Positions 49,242-60,956 of a stretch of DNA of 64,000 bases are shown here, piece by piece. Position 1 is the first letter of the stretch. Every line of letters starts with the position of its first letter. The DNA comes from Mytilus trossulus. Lineage: Eukaryota; Mollusca; Bivalvia; Mytilida; Mytilidae. The position numbers and the translations under genes are program-made. The notes beneath the pieces were generated by a model. It ran no database searches and was not told where the DNA came from. It worked only from the letters and a program-made list of their open reading frames with translations. The stretch is taken from the NCBI RefSeq assembly GCF_036588685.1, contig NC_086383.1, positions 38,448,171 to 38,512,170 of the forward strand, read 5' to 3'.

Positions 49242-50800
49242 ATTTGAAATCCGACGATGTATAATTACCGAAACCGTTGAAGAGCTGTATGTCAAAAATA
49301 CCTAAAATAAATAGCCAAATTCATCTAAAGCCAACTTTGCCTGAGGGAATTGAAACCTTAGTTTCTTAATAATTCATAAGTTTATGAACGGACAAATTTT
49401 TGTAAAGTTTGTTAAATCATGTCAATACCGAAATACTGACTACTGAGCTGATGATACCCTCGGGGACTGATAGTCCACCAGCAGAGGTATCGACCCAGTG
49501 ATGTAAAATATTGAAAACAACACGTTATTAATTTCTTGCGTCCGAAGCGCTTTTCTGGATTTACCTTCATCAGGAACGCTCAAAGCCAAACATTTGAAAT
49601 CCGAAGATGTATAAGTACCGAAACCGTTGAAGAGCTGTATGTCAAAAATACCTAAAATAAATAGCCAAATTCATCTAAAGCCAACTTTGCCTGAGGGAGT
49701 TGAAACCTTAGTTTCTTAATAATTCATAAATTTATAAACGGACAATATTTTGTAAAGTTTGTTAAATCATGTCAATACCGAAATACTGACTACTGAGCTG
49801 ATGAAACCCTCGGGGACTGATAGTCCACCAGCAGAGGTATCGACCCAGTGATGTAAAATATTGAAAACAACACGTTATTAATTTCTTGCGTCCGAAGCGC
49901 TTTTCTGGATTTACCTTCATCAGGAACGCTCAAAGCCAAACATTTGAAATCCGAAGATGTATAAGTACCGAAACCGTTGAAGAGCTATATGTCAAAAATA
50001 CCTAAAATAAATAACCAAATTCATCTAAAGCCAACTTTGCCTGAGGGAGTTGAAACCTTAGTTTCTTAATAATTCATAAATTTATAAACGGACAATATTT
50101 TGTAAAGTTTGTTAAATCATGTCAATACCGAAATACTGACTACTGAGCTGATGAAACCCTCGGGGACTGATAGTCCACCAGCAGAGGTATCGACCCAGTG
50201 ATGTAAAATATTGAAAACAACACGTTATTAATTTCTTGCGTCCGAAGCGCTTTTCTGGATTTACCTTCATCAGGAACGCTCAAAGCCAAACATTTGAAAT
50301 CCGAAGATGTATAAGTACCGAAACCGTTGAAGAGCTATATGTCAAAAATACCTAAAATAAATAACCAAATTCATCTAAAGCCAACTTTGCCTGAGGGAGT
50401 TGAATTCATAAATTTATAAACGGACAAATTTTTGTAAAGTTTGTTAAATCATGCCAATACCGAAATACTGACTACTGAGCTGATGATACCCTCGGGGACT
50501 GATAGTCCACCAGCAGAGGTATCGACCCAGTGATGTAAAATATTGAAATTCAGTAGTTGTTGTTTGTTTATGTGTTACATATTTGTTTTGCGTTCATTTT
50601 TTTACTTAAATGAGGCCGTTAGTTTTTTCGATTGAATTGTTTTACATTGTCTTATCGGGGCCTTTGATAGCTGACTATGCGGTATGGGCTTTGCTCATTG
50701 TTGAAGGCCGTACGGTGACCTATAGTTGTTAATGTTGTGTCTTTTTGGTCCTTTGTGGATTGTTGTCTCATTGGCAATCATACCACATCTTCTTTTTTTT
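47330..50800 (+). repeat. family G repeat split by satellite insertion and local duplication
   Basis: The left part (to about 47790, and again to about 49150 in the duplicate) ends CCAAAGTCAGGAGCCTGTAA. The right part resumes at about 50549 with ATTCAGTAGTTGTTGTTTGT and goes on to GACTATGCGGTATGGGCTTT and GTGACCTATAGTTGTTAATG. The uninterrupted copy at 38640-39110 has these two parts joined (complement of GGAGCCTGTAATTCAGTG). Confidence 0.85.
49151..50531 (+). repeat. R2 satellite array: four tandem units of 350, 350, 350 and 331 bp
   Basis: Units begin at 49151, 49501, 49851 and 50201 with TGTAAAATATTGAAAACAAC, and the array ends at 50531, where the opening bases recur once more. Each includes TTTACCTTCATCAGGAACGC, AACCGTTGAAGAGCT, TGACTACTGAGCTGATGA and GGTATCGACCCAGTGATG. 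The fourth unit lacks 19 bp around ACCTTAGTTTCTTAAT. Parts of the R2 unit line up with R1 in the same order, so the two are related subfamilies. Confidence 0.92.
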
Positions 50801-50809
50801 TTATATTAA

Positions 50810-51745
50810 CCCCTTTTACGATAATTCTATCTATTTTTGTTACTTCAACCGGGTTAAATTTTGCCCAGCTTTCTCATGTGGTAACTATTAAAGGCCACTG
50901 TTTTAAAAAAAAATATCTCGACCCTAGAAATGTGAGATCAGTTTTGCCTAGTTGAAGTCATCAAAATCAATAGGTTTCACGAAAATTTGCTTTAGCATAG
51001 CTTTGGGTCTTTCCAAGAATACCAATTGAAGACGAAGTATGTAACATGATCGCAATAACTATTTGACCTTAAACATTCGACAATAATTTTTCAATCTAAA
51101 CACCACATATCATTTCTATGTATTTAAATAATCAGAATAACTTTTGTACAATCATAATTGATTTATTATATTGTTCGACATTCGAGCAACATACTATCTT
51201 CTATAATTCAGGTTAAACTTGTTCATTTAAACGTAGCAACTCTTGTAAGAAATTGTTCGTGTATGCTTAACCAAGTTTATTTTCATGCCATGAATCATTC
51301 CTGAATAGTAGATTGTAAAAAAATGGGGGATAAATATTCTAAAAATACTTTTGTTATGTTGAGACAGTTTTAATACCTCAAAACAAAAAAGTCTACGAAG
51401 TTTCCATTGTTTCATTGAAGTTAATATTGCAAAACTACAATTTGTGTCGAATGTGTATGTTTTGTTCCGCAAATTGAACACAAATTATACTTCTTCGTAC
51501 TGTATTAAAACAAGTATGTCATTTGTATGAAATGTGTCATCTGACCTTCTAAGAATATAAATGCTTAGTTTTTTTAGAGTTATTTGTGTATTGCTATACT
51601 ATTCAGATCTCGGTACAAACGTTCTCGCATTGTTGAAGACCTTGATGTGACCTCTGGATGACAATTTTGTTTTGATATTTTAGTTTGGAGGACAGATTTT
51701 GTATTGCTTAATTTATCATCTTTTTTTATTTTGATAGACCTGCCA
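50810..51745. other. no recognised gene
   Basis: Short frames only, including 84 residues on the minus strand at 51227-51481 without a domain. Confidence 0.5.
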
Positions 51746-51749
51746 TTCA

Positions 51750-51935
51750 AATTAAAGTATTCTCGTTTGAATTCTTATGCATTTGTAATTTCGGGGCTTT
51801 TTAAAGCTGACTATGTACTACGGGCTAAGCACATTGTCAAGACCGTACGGTGATCTGTAGTTGTCAATTTCTGTGTCATTTAGTCTCTTGTGTAGAGTTG
51901 TGTTATTTTCAATCATATCATATCTTCTTGGAAAT
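51750..51935 (+). repeat. diverged B/G-type repeat fragment
   Basis: AAAGCTGACTATGTACTACG, GACCGTACGGTGATCTGTAG and CAATCATATCATATCTTCTT follow the right part of family G. Confidence 0.65.
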
Positions 51936-51939
51936 TTGT

Positions 51940-52830
51940 TTTTGTCTACACACCTACTTTTCCTCTTCCCGCGACAACATTTATTTCAGAATTATTACCT
52001 TTCCCAAGCGATGCTTTGAAAGGATGATAGTAACACAATGATACCTTCAATCCATCTGCTTGTCCTTCAGTGTTTCCGTTCGTAACACCCCTGTTGGCAC
52101 GTGCATTCTTGTATCTGCATCTTTTAATGGATTCTAAGCATGGCAAACTAATCACACCGCGATATGTTTTATTTTCACTTGCTATGAACCTTCCAAATGA
52201 AGTTTTCAAACTGCTTTTCTTAATAGATAATTTTTAATGGCACCCACGACACGTATCATTCATTTAAAAAAGCTCAGTTCAGTTAACTATAAGACAAAAC
52301 AATCATGTTTAGTATTCTCACAAAAAATAACAAAAGTCCTTTTCAAAATAAATGTTAATTATAATCAAATAAAATAATCCCCCAAAAGATCTGATAATCA
52401 AATAAACCAGGTATTTTGATATGCCTAATATTAGAAAAAACATCACCATCTATATGACATATATTTGCCTAAATCACTGAACTACTGAACGTGTGTTTGT
52501 AATCTTTGATCAATTTTATTCTTTTTAGAATAAACATGTTCATAAACTTATTTCCCCGTATACTCTTTGAACGCAGCAGGTCTTTTCACAAATTATTTGA
52601 AAAAAAACAAAGGAGTTGGTTCAGTAAGACCCCTTTTTGGCCCCAAAATAAAGCAGTTTTACAAAATGTGAAAATGAAACCGTTAAGCTATTTATTGGAA
52701 ATCAGAATGATTCTCCAACATAAGATTGGGCTGTTTTTGACCATACAATGCACATATATTGAGTACTAACATCATAAAGTCATGCTAAATTACTGAAATC
52801 TTCGCAATTTTAGCATTTTAGTTAAATTTT
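51940..52830. other. no recognised gene
   Basis: Two overlapping frames near 51946-52209 and 52506-52769 have no recognisable domain. Confidence 0.45.
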
Positions 52831-52848
52831 AGACGGTTTCCGTCTTAA

Positions 52849-52961
52849 ATGAAAGTGGCCGCATTCGGGTTCATTCATAATATTGAAATGTATGTTGTAT
52901 TTTATAATATTACATAACATATATAAAGGTTGAGGATGAACACGGATGCGGCCACTTTCAT
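52849..52961. mobile_element. 113-bp palindromic element
   Basis: The left arm ATGAAAGTGGCCGCATTCGG continues to GTTCAT. The right arm is ATGAACACGGATGCGGCCAC then TTTCAT: about 26-bp arms with three or four mismatches around an AT-rich loop. A small hairpin, AGACGGTTTCCGTCT, sits just to the left at 52831. Confidence 0.65.
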
Positions 52962-53325
52962 TTTTGACAAAAATCATCTGAAAAGTGACGATTTGTGGCA
53001 TAATTGATAGATTTTTCATATTTAAGCTTGAATCGGAGCATTTTTATGGACTGAATCAGTTAAAATCTTTCACAGAAACTAATTAAATCAATTGAAATAG
53101 ACACTTACGTGTTTAAAAAGTATCTTAAATCTTTCGTTAGATGAAGTTAAAAATTGAGGCCAAAATCGGTCCTTACCGGACCTACTCCTTTCTTTGAACT
53201 GTATACCATTCAAAAAATATCTGTGTCCTTTGCGAACAAAGTTTGCCTTTTCGTATGTTCAGATATAAAACCTGTGTGAAATCTCGTTCATGGAATATGC
53301 TAGCAATTTAAAATCGATTTCAACT

Positions 53326-53562
53326 AAATGGAGTAAGGGAGACAAACACAATTTTACAACGACCAAGTTTAGTTGTATTGCGTGCGTTAAATATACGTCA
53401 AGTTAAATGGAGAAAGGGAGACAAGCCCAATTTTACGATGACCAAGTTTAGTTGTATTTCGTACGTCAAAATATACATTTTAAATGGAGAAAGGGAGACA
53501 AACACAATTTTACAACGACCAGATTTAGTTGTATTTCGTACGTCAAAATATACAAGTTTAAT
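53326..53562. repeat. 77-79-bp tandem repeat, three copies
   Basis: Units start at 53326, 53405 and 53482 with AAATGGAGAAAGGGAGACAA, then TTTTACAACGACCAAGTTTA and GTTGTATTTCGTACGTCAAA. The 66-residue frame at 53378-53578 reads the repeat and is not a gene. Confidence 0.85.
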
Positions 53563-54159
53563 GGTCAACAGGAGATAACCATCCGCATTTTTTGAAATGT
53601 TAAGTTATTTTACGTTAAATACGTCAGACATCTAAAATTCTCTACTAGTTAAATATTTTTTTTAACCTGTTGAGTTTGTTTGTACCTTTCCTATGTCAGT
53701 GGTATTCGTGTGTTGATTTTGTTCATAAGTCTTTGACCTTTCTTGGTTTTTTTTAAATAGATATCACTTTTCAGTAACACACATATAGATATTTGCTTCT
53801 GATATATTTACTTGGATTTCCATTATCCAGCTTCGGTTAATGTAAATTCCGAAAAGCACGTCGGATGCATACAATTTAGTATTGCTATTCTTTTATTTGT
53901 TTTTCTTCTTTAAAATAAATTACTAAACTTTTCATTAAAGAATCTAAAGTTATATGAAAAACACCAATAAAGTCTAAATTTATTTACAGTGAAATTGTGT
54001 AAATTTTTGTTATTATCGCTTTAATGCATACATTGTAATTTGATAAATGCTCATGATATCTGTTTGCATTTTCTTTCGTGAACAAATGTTTTCATTTTTA
54101 ATCTTCAATCGACCTAAATATTAATGAAATATTTGTTAATAGACGTTACAAAGGTAAAT

Positions 54160-54215
54160 TATGACTGGATGGAGAGTTGTCTCACTGGCACTCATACCAC
54201 ATCTTCTTATATCTA
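54160..54215 (-). repeat. family B fragment inserted in duplication copy B only
   Basis: GACTGGATGGAGAGTTGTCT and CACTCATACCACATCTTCTT. The matching place in copy A (about 29070) runs through without it, so it arrived after the duplication. Confidence 0.7.
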
Positions 54216-54783
54216 TATATCATTAAGCAAATTTATTCATCACTCATTCAAATACGTATTTATTTTAATGTACGTGATTCATGAACATTACACATATTTT
54301 TGAATAATAAGTTTTTATTTTTAAAAAAAATCAGCAATGTTATAAAACTTTTTTTTTAGGTAAGTATATTTATTACTAATTAAAACTATTTTACGACAAA
54401 TTTATCGTAACGTACATGATGCGTGTACATTATTAATATTTGAAAAATGAGCTTTTATATGAAAAATAAATTATCAATGTTTTTTAAGTATATCATTTCA
54501 AATTATTACAGGGTCAATCATGAAATTATCTAATTTTTAACAAAACTTAGCAGATTAATTTAAATTGCATTTTTCTTCTTTAATTTTAAAAATTAACGTT
54601 ATTTGTAATTATACGAACAAGTATGATCATTTATCAAAACTGATAGATTTAAAAACCAGTGTTCAATAAGTTTAAATGCTTACCTTGTACTATTTTCAAT
54701 ATGTCAAGGTTGTATACAATTTGCGTTTTAATAATAAACAAATTATGCAACCTGAGGAGTCCACAAAGTTCATTGAACTAAGA

Positions 54784-54984
54784 GTACATTTAGTTTTTAA
54801 AGAAAATACTACACGTACATTTAGTTTAAAGAAAATACTACGCGTACATTCAGTTTAAAGAAAATACTACGCGTACATTTAGTTTAAAGAAAATACAATG
54901 CGTACATTTAGTGTAAAAAAAAATACTATTCGTACATTTAGCTGAAAGAAAATTCTACTCGTAAATTTAGTATAAAGAAAATAT
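54784..54984. repeat. 29-31-bp minisatellite, seven copies
   Basis: Units of GTACATTTAGTTTAAAGAAA followed by ATACTACGC start at 54784, 54815, 54844, 54873, 54902, 54932 and 54961. It is missing at the equivalent place in copy A (about 29615). The 60-residue frame at 54676-54858 overlaps it and is not a gene. Confidence 0.88.
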
Positions 54985-54989
54985 GTAAG

Positions 54990-55771
54990 CTTCATTGATT
55001 GATTTGTTACTTAACACCGATTTTGAATTTGAAATGCGTTGCCGAGCTGATAAAGTCAATAAAATATAACACAATGATAGGTTAAAATGATTTAATAACT
55101 CTGTATCAAAATATAACAAAGTAACTAACTAAACATTTATCATTTCCTTCGACAAAATAAAAGATACCAGTCTGTTCATCAATTTTTCAATAGATCATTA
55201 TCAATAAATCTATAAACACATAGGGTCACGTGGTATTGTTTGGCCATTTACATGACCTTGTGTATAACCACTGTAAATCCGCACCTAAAAGCTCAACTAC
55301 TCTTCAACGCTGAAGTAAAATTTATTAAGTGCATTTATTTTACTCTAGTTTTGATCGATTCATTACAAACGTGTCATGTAAAAAGGATCACATGATTAAT
55401 TTAAAAAATGCATCAATTTTGTCTACCAACTTTTGCTTCACCTTCTAAAAGAAATAACACAAGTGCAAATGTGTAAATACAAGAAAAAAAATGGAACAAT
55501 TGTATTGTAATGATTGTAGCATTGATAATCACATACATGTATACACTAAATGACAAAATGTGCAGTACAAATTAGCTATGTCTAGCCATAAGTGTCCTTA
55601 TAATTACTTATATACAATGCAAAGCAATATGTCTAAGGCTACAAAGTAATTTAAATGTTGAACCGTGGACTAATTAATTTAAGATATTCACATACATATA
55701 AAAAGGAGACCCATTAACAGATTCCACTTTTGGCATTAGCAAACCACTCAAAATGACACAATGATGAAGAA
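54990..55771. other. downstream flank of gene B, no separate gene
   Basis: Sequence matches the region below gene A, for example CATAGGGTCACGTGGTATTG against CGTAGGGTCATGCTGCATTG. TTTATT at 55321 and 55334, on the minus strand AATAAA, are candidate poly(A) signals about 440 bp after the stop. Confidence 0.45.
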
Positions 55772-57605
55772 TTATACATTAAAGAGGTTCAAATAGTTTT
55801 GAACAAATATTTCCTGGGTCGACAGCATCAGCCATTCGCCTTCAACACAAATAAAAACAAATCTAATTTCAACCACCAATAAAAACAAATAAAACAGAAT
55901 TAACACTAATACCAAAATTAGGAACACTGCAAGTAGAAAATTGATACATTTTATACATGTTATAGTGCAATTTCTGCATAGCTGTTTACGCGGCTGAGGT
56001 ATGGATACCTGTGGTATAATAATTGGTCTAGGTTGTGGTATAGGCTGTGTCGTTATAACAAATATTGGTGGTGGGGTTGATATTCGTTGCGTTTGATTAG
56101 ATTGTACTATAATGGGTGCAGGGTACACCTGATTAATATCAAAATGTTTCCAAAATGTGCATTCGAACCAATCATGCTTTGGGGAACGAAGATCACTAGG
56201 GCAACATCGCATTATACAACAACAACAACTTTTTTCGCACGAAAGGCACTTTTTACATTCGCAATTATGCTTGGGTATTGGTGTCATTAATGATATTCGT
56301 TGCGTTTGAGGTGTTTGTTGGTTTGGTTGTACTATTATTGGTATAGGGTACACCTGATTATCATTAAAAAGTTTACAACATGTGCATTCGAACCAATCAT
56401 GCTTAAGGGGACGAAGTTTACTAGGGCAACACCGCATTATACAACAGCAACATTTTTTTTCGCATGACATGCACTTTCCGCATGTGCATTTGAATATATC
56501 ATTTATCGGGGGATCCAGTTTAGAGGGGAAACATCCGCATAAAAAACATGCAAACGACTTTTGACATGCAAGACATTTTCTCAAGATACATGTACAGAAA
56601 TCATCTTCTTCCACATACGAAGGAAAACATCGTAAAATACAACAGCAACAATTTCTTTCACAGTTCATGCAATCCCCACACGTACATTCAAACCAGTTTG
56701 ATTTTGGTGGTTTTTGATGTTCAGGAAAGCAACGAAAGTTAAAACATTTACACGGTAGATTACACGACAGGCATTCCTCGCATTTACATGTACAAACATC
56801 TGGATGAGAAGGTTTCAAAAACATAGGAAAACATCTAAAAATGAAACATGGGCAGCAAGGCATTGTACACGCCAAACATTCCCGACAACTACAATTCCAA
56901 ATATCATCTTGAGGAGGATCCAAGTGCGTGGGACAACATCTAAAGGTAAAGCACTTACAAGGTCTTTCAAAGGCAAGACAATCACCACATCTACATGTAC
57001 AGACTTCAGACCTAGGTGGAACAAGGTGAGTAGGGCAACAACGTAATAAACAACATCGACAATTTCTTTCACAACTCATACAATCGCCGCATTTAGATGT
57101 ACAAACATCTGGGTGAGGAGGTATCAAAAACTTAGGAAAACATCTAAAAATGAAACATGGGAAGCAAGGCAATGTACACGCCAAACATTCCCGACAACTA
57201 CAATTCCAAATATCATCTTGAGGAGGATCCAAGTGTGTGGGACAACATCTAAATGTAAAACATATACAAGGTCTTTCAAAGGCAAGACAATCACCACATC
57301 TACATGTACAGACTTCAGACCTGGGTGGAACAAGGTGAGTCGGGCAACAACGTAATAAACAACATCGACAATTTTTTTCACAACTCATACAATCGCCGCA
57401 TTTACATTCAAAGACATCGTCTTTGGGTATAGATAATTTTGTTGGGAAACACCTTAAAATACAACATTTACAAAGCTGTTCACAAGCTAAACACTGTTTA
57501 CATGTACAATCACAAGTTTCTGTGTCTTGTTCTGGAAATCTTGAAGGGAAACATCTTAGAAAGCAGCATTTACAAGACTGCTCACATTTCCATTTTTTGT
57601 GTGAC
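55772..57605 (-). CDS. gene B exon 2: expanded Cys-rich repeat domain and C-terminal membrane anchor
   Basis: The exon starts after the acceptor TCTCTTTTCAG, and AG|G joins exon 1 in frame. It encodes 610 residues, 103 more than gene A. The Cys units follow gene A one by one, but units 3 to 5 (CKCGDCMSCE... to CFIFRCFP) occur twice in tandem, and a further CKKCLSCEKSCCCCIMRCC unit follows unit 10. The Pro-rich linker is shorter than in A. The last hydrophobic segment and the tail (EGEWLMLSTQEIFVQNYL, then Asn-Leu-Phe-Asn-Val) are almost identical to A. One unit has lost a conserved residue (CLCGCFP instead of CLCRCFP). No stops or frameshifts, so it is probably functional at this end. An ATG at 57649 lies in the intron and is not the likely start. 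Confidence 0.83.
56782..57399 (-). repeat. 309-bp in-frame tandem duplication inside gene B exon 2
   Basis: 57091-57399 and 56782-57090 align at an offset of 309 bp (103 codons), with few differences. This covers three Cys units. The junction shows in the protein as VCTSKCGDCMSC, where other units have VCTCRCGEC-type sequence. Confidence 0.88.
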
Positions 57606-59655
57606 CTGAAAAGAGAAAGTTGGTTTATTTTTATTTCAGGAACATTCATCTTACCTTAACATAAAGTGGCAAGTTGTTCATATAAAATATTGGGGTGCAG
57701 TTTAGATGAGAATGATGAGCATTAAATTTAGTGTTTGTAAACGGAAAAACAATTACGCGTAAAATGCGTTAAATTTGTAAAATTGTTTACCTTTTTTTTA
57801 AAAAGTGTTTAGTTCTCAAGATGAAACTTACTAGTTCTCGATTCGTAATTATTAACCGGATGCCTATGCATAGTATACACCTAGACAAAGCCAAACTCCA
57901 AAATAGCGGTTACGTCCTCTTTACTACGCTTCGTTGACTATGATATTTTAGCGAAACAACGCCACCCCTGTTTCAGAGCTTGAAACAAAGCATGTAGTGT
58001 AAACCTATTCATTGTCACATTATTGTAAAAATGTTGCTAAAATGGTGTCAACAATTGATATCTAGAATTTTCATAGTTTGATGTTTTTTTCTAATTATTA
58101 CATTATTTATTCATAAATGAATTATTTTACCACTTACTCTGACATTTGCAATTATATTTGTTCTGATCTCTTTTTAGGCTTAAAACCACAAGAGTGGTAT
58201 CAAAAACGTATATTAACATGTTTAACCTATCACATGTTAGCGCCTGACAAAAGTCAGGATAATCTGTATTGTTCTTTTGTCTTCTTTGGTTTAGATTTTA
58301 GATAATTTAGATGTTGAAGAGTTTTGTGTGACGTTCATTTTAATTGAAACAATACACATGTTATCAAAGGGACACTATAGGCTTTCTCCGCGTGAGAGAT
58401 TTTCTCAATGTGTTGCATTGGTGACCTTCCGCTGTATTTTGTTCTTTTGTCAGATCTTCAAAAGCTTAGTTTTAAAAGAGTTCAACAAAAATTATATGTG
58501 GCATTCAGAGAATGAAATTTTACAGAATAATAAACGAACTGACAACAAAATTCTTCAAACATTTTAGCACTTGGGAAACAGAAAACTTTCAATTAAATCT
58601 ATTACTCCAAATATGATTTGCCAAATGTTTTATCTGATAACAGATAAGAGAAACACACTTAGCGTTATCAAACTTATAATTTTATGTAAAATTAACCATT
58701 TCCGTACAAATAGAAATAACTCAATAACATTAAAAAAACCTCTTTAGGATATAAAAAAAGTGTGAAAACTAAAATTCGGAAAATTGAACTTGATTTTTTT
58801 TCAGTCAAAGGACACAATTTTTCTCAATTTGAAAAACAAATCATCAAACCGTTTTTATGTTATTGAGCGACAGTGTTTGGCAGCCGCCCGACCGTTCGCG
58901 ACCCAATCCGTACATCCCCAAATCAATAACCGATATCCTTCGTAAATCCGGTTAAAAATCATAAAATTATTACATGGCATTTTCCATATTTGACTCCTAT
59001 TTCAAGCCCGTCCAATATGTTAAATGACATGTAATAATCTATTTATCACATGGTTCCAGCTGGAGAAAAAAGAAAGCATATATATCGAATGAGTTTCATA
59101 ATTATAAGAAAAATTGAAGAAAAATTGAAGAAAAAAAAATATGTATCACAGTGAGTTACTTATGGTGTTTTACTGAAATGAAAGTCGGGGACATGATATG
59201 AATTTTCGGGGGCTGATTTGGATTTTCGAGGGCTGATATCGATATTGGCCCTGAGAGCAAATAACTAACCTTAACCTATAGCTCTTATTGGCCATGCAAA
59301 ATCGTACATATTAGTTCAAAATGTGTGATAATCCCAAATACAAGCTTTGTTAGTCTTTTATTATTTTTAATTTTAGTTGCTTGTGTATAATTTGGAGTTT
59401 AGTATATATACTTGTTTAGGCGCCAGCTGAAGGACACCTCCGGATGCAGGAAGTTCTCGCTGCATTGAAGATCTATTGGTGACCTTCTGTTGTTGTTTGT
59501 TCTATGGTCGGGTTGTTGTTTGGCACATTCCCCATTTCAATTCTCAATTTTATTATTAAGATTTTAACCGCCATAAGTATATTCACTTCTTACTTATATA
59601 ACCTTTTGGAATGTACAAGACATATTTTCAATTAATATGATATCAAAATGTTTAC
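57606..59655 (-). other. intron of gene B, about 2.05 kb
   Basis: It begins GTAAACATTTTG after Pro-Glu-Ar(g) and ends CTCTTTTCAG. It is larger than gene A's intron and contains a family F copy (59344-59545) and unassigned AT-rich sequence. Short frames in it (58117-58305, 58328-58567) have no domains. Confidence 0.78.
59344..59545 (-). repeat. family F repeat in the gene B intron, reverse orientation
   Basis: TTAGGCGCCAGCTGAAGGAC, ACCTCCGGATGCAGGAAGTT, TATTGGTGACCTTCTGTTGT and ACATTCCCCATTTCAATTCT. Absent from gene A's intron. Confidence 0.8.
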
Positions 59656-60845
59656 CTTTCTGGATCAACAACTTTCGAATCACATTCACATTTCGTGACG
59701 ATGTAGTAAACCAGTATGCAGGGCAAAATAGGTATGAGCAAAGGGAAAATAAGGATAAAAAAGCATATTTTAGTGTTTCCACTAAATTCACACGATCCAC
59801 AGCATGTACAGCAATCAGTATCTCTTTGTGTCTGTCTGTGTCTGTTTAGTGGTTGCGGGCTTTCTCGTATATCGATATGTCTTGAACTTCCAGTCCTTAC
59901 TAGATGTCTTTGGACAGGGCGTTGACGAGTCGGATTTTTCCAATACATCGTACAGCATTTGCAACTTGTAAAAAAACGCCATGATATCTTACAGAAGGAA
60001 ATAAGTCCATTAAGAGCAATTAATATTTCAGTTGCATCTACAGTACAATCCAGTGTGCAAACATCATAAAATCCCATAATTAACATTATTTGAGAAATTT
60101 CAATAAAAAATAAAAACACGAACGTTTCTACGTATTCATTGATAATCTTTTTATCTATCATGACACCTTTTATTTCATGAAATATTTGGTATATGATATT
60201 TAAAATCTGAATCACGGATAATATTGTTGCTACTATAGTAAATACTAGGAAAATAAATTGTATTGTTTTACCAGTTTCTTCGCATTCGATAGTAAATTCT
60301 ACATCTTTCACGCTTCGTTCTGCAGTGATTGTATAGTTTCCTGTTTTGTTCATTTCAGAATATTCGACCCAATCAAACACCAGATCGAGGATAATAAGCA
60401 CTATAGAAACTATATGTTTTGCTAGGTTAAATATTCTACGTCTTTCAAAATGAGGCTTCGTCTTCCACTCATCATTTCCTTCTGAAATTTGTGTATTAAT
60501 CGGCGATTCTTGGCGTACAGTCTGTGGTACTCGCCTACGTGTTAGAACATTAACGTTTCCAGCTCTTTCTGGTGATAAAATAACTGGCGAAGAATATGGT
60601 TGGTTTTCTTCTTGATAATCAGTCATTTCAACTGCAAAACTTGGTCCAGGAACCTGATAATCATTTAAAATTGTAGAATTTGACGGGGTCGGTTCAACCT
60701 TATTTGATGTTAGATTTTCATCGTCATAAATATGAGTTCTTGTGTTTGATAATCTTCTTCCCTTTTGATTTGTTGTCTCTGGTTTCCCAGTTGTCTGTGG
60801 TAGGTTTTGATTACCTAGATCTGTTTTCTCTAATCTAATCATTGT
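59656..60845 (-). CDS. gene B exon 1: membrane core, shortened N-terminus
   Basis: The frame is open from a TAA at about 60957. The first ATG is at 60845, giving 396 residues plus two bases before the donor AAAG|GTAAAC. The protein with exon 2 would be about 1007 residues. It keeps one N-terminal repeat (MIRLEKTDLGNQN) where gene A has four, a polar linker, and all five hydrophobic segments with the NKTGNYT loop. Over the ~180-residue core from EWKTKPHFERRR to CCTMYW-NP I count about 18 differences from gene A. The C-terminal linker and CECDSKVVDPER end match A's. Whether translation starts at 60845 or in an undetected upstream exon is unclear, because the homologous gene A start region is damaged here. 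Confidence 0.72.
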
Positions 60846-60956
60846 GTCTAAATTCTCAGATGATATTACTGTCTCTCGAAGTGTGGCATCTGATGTAACA
60901 GGTGTTATCCTTGTTTCTGGACCTGTTGTCTCTAATGTGATAATTGTCAATAAATT

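Noticed and set aside
49151..50531. CRISPR-like direct repeats
   Set aside because: Units are 350 bp head-to-tail with no spacers, in an animal genome. This is a satellite.
56815..57381. Two similar 85-residue hydrophobic frames in gene B exon 2
   Set aside because: Both are out-of-frame shadows of the duplicated Cys cassette, which is why they resemble each other.
57606..57649. ATG at 57649 as the start of a separate Cys-rich gene
   Set aside because: It lies upstream of a good splice acceptor in gene B's intron, is not conserved in gene A, and exon 1 joins the exon in frame.
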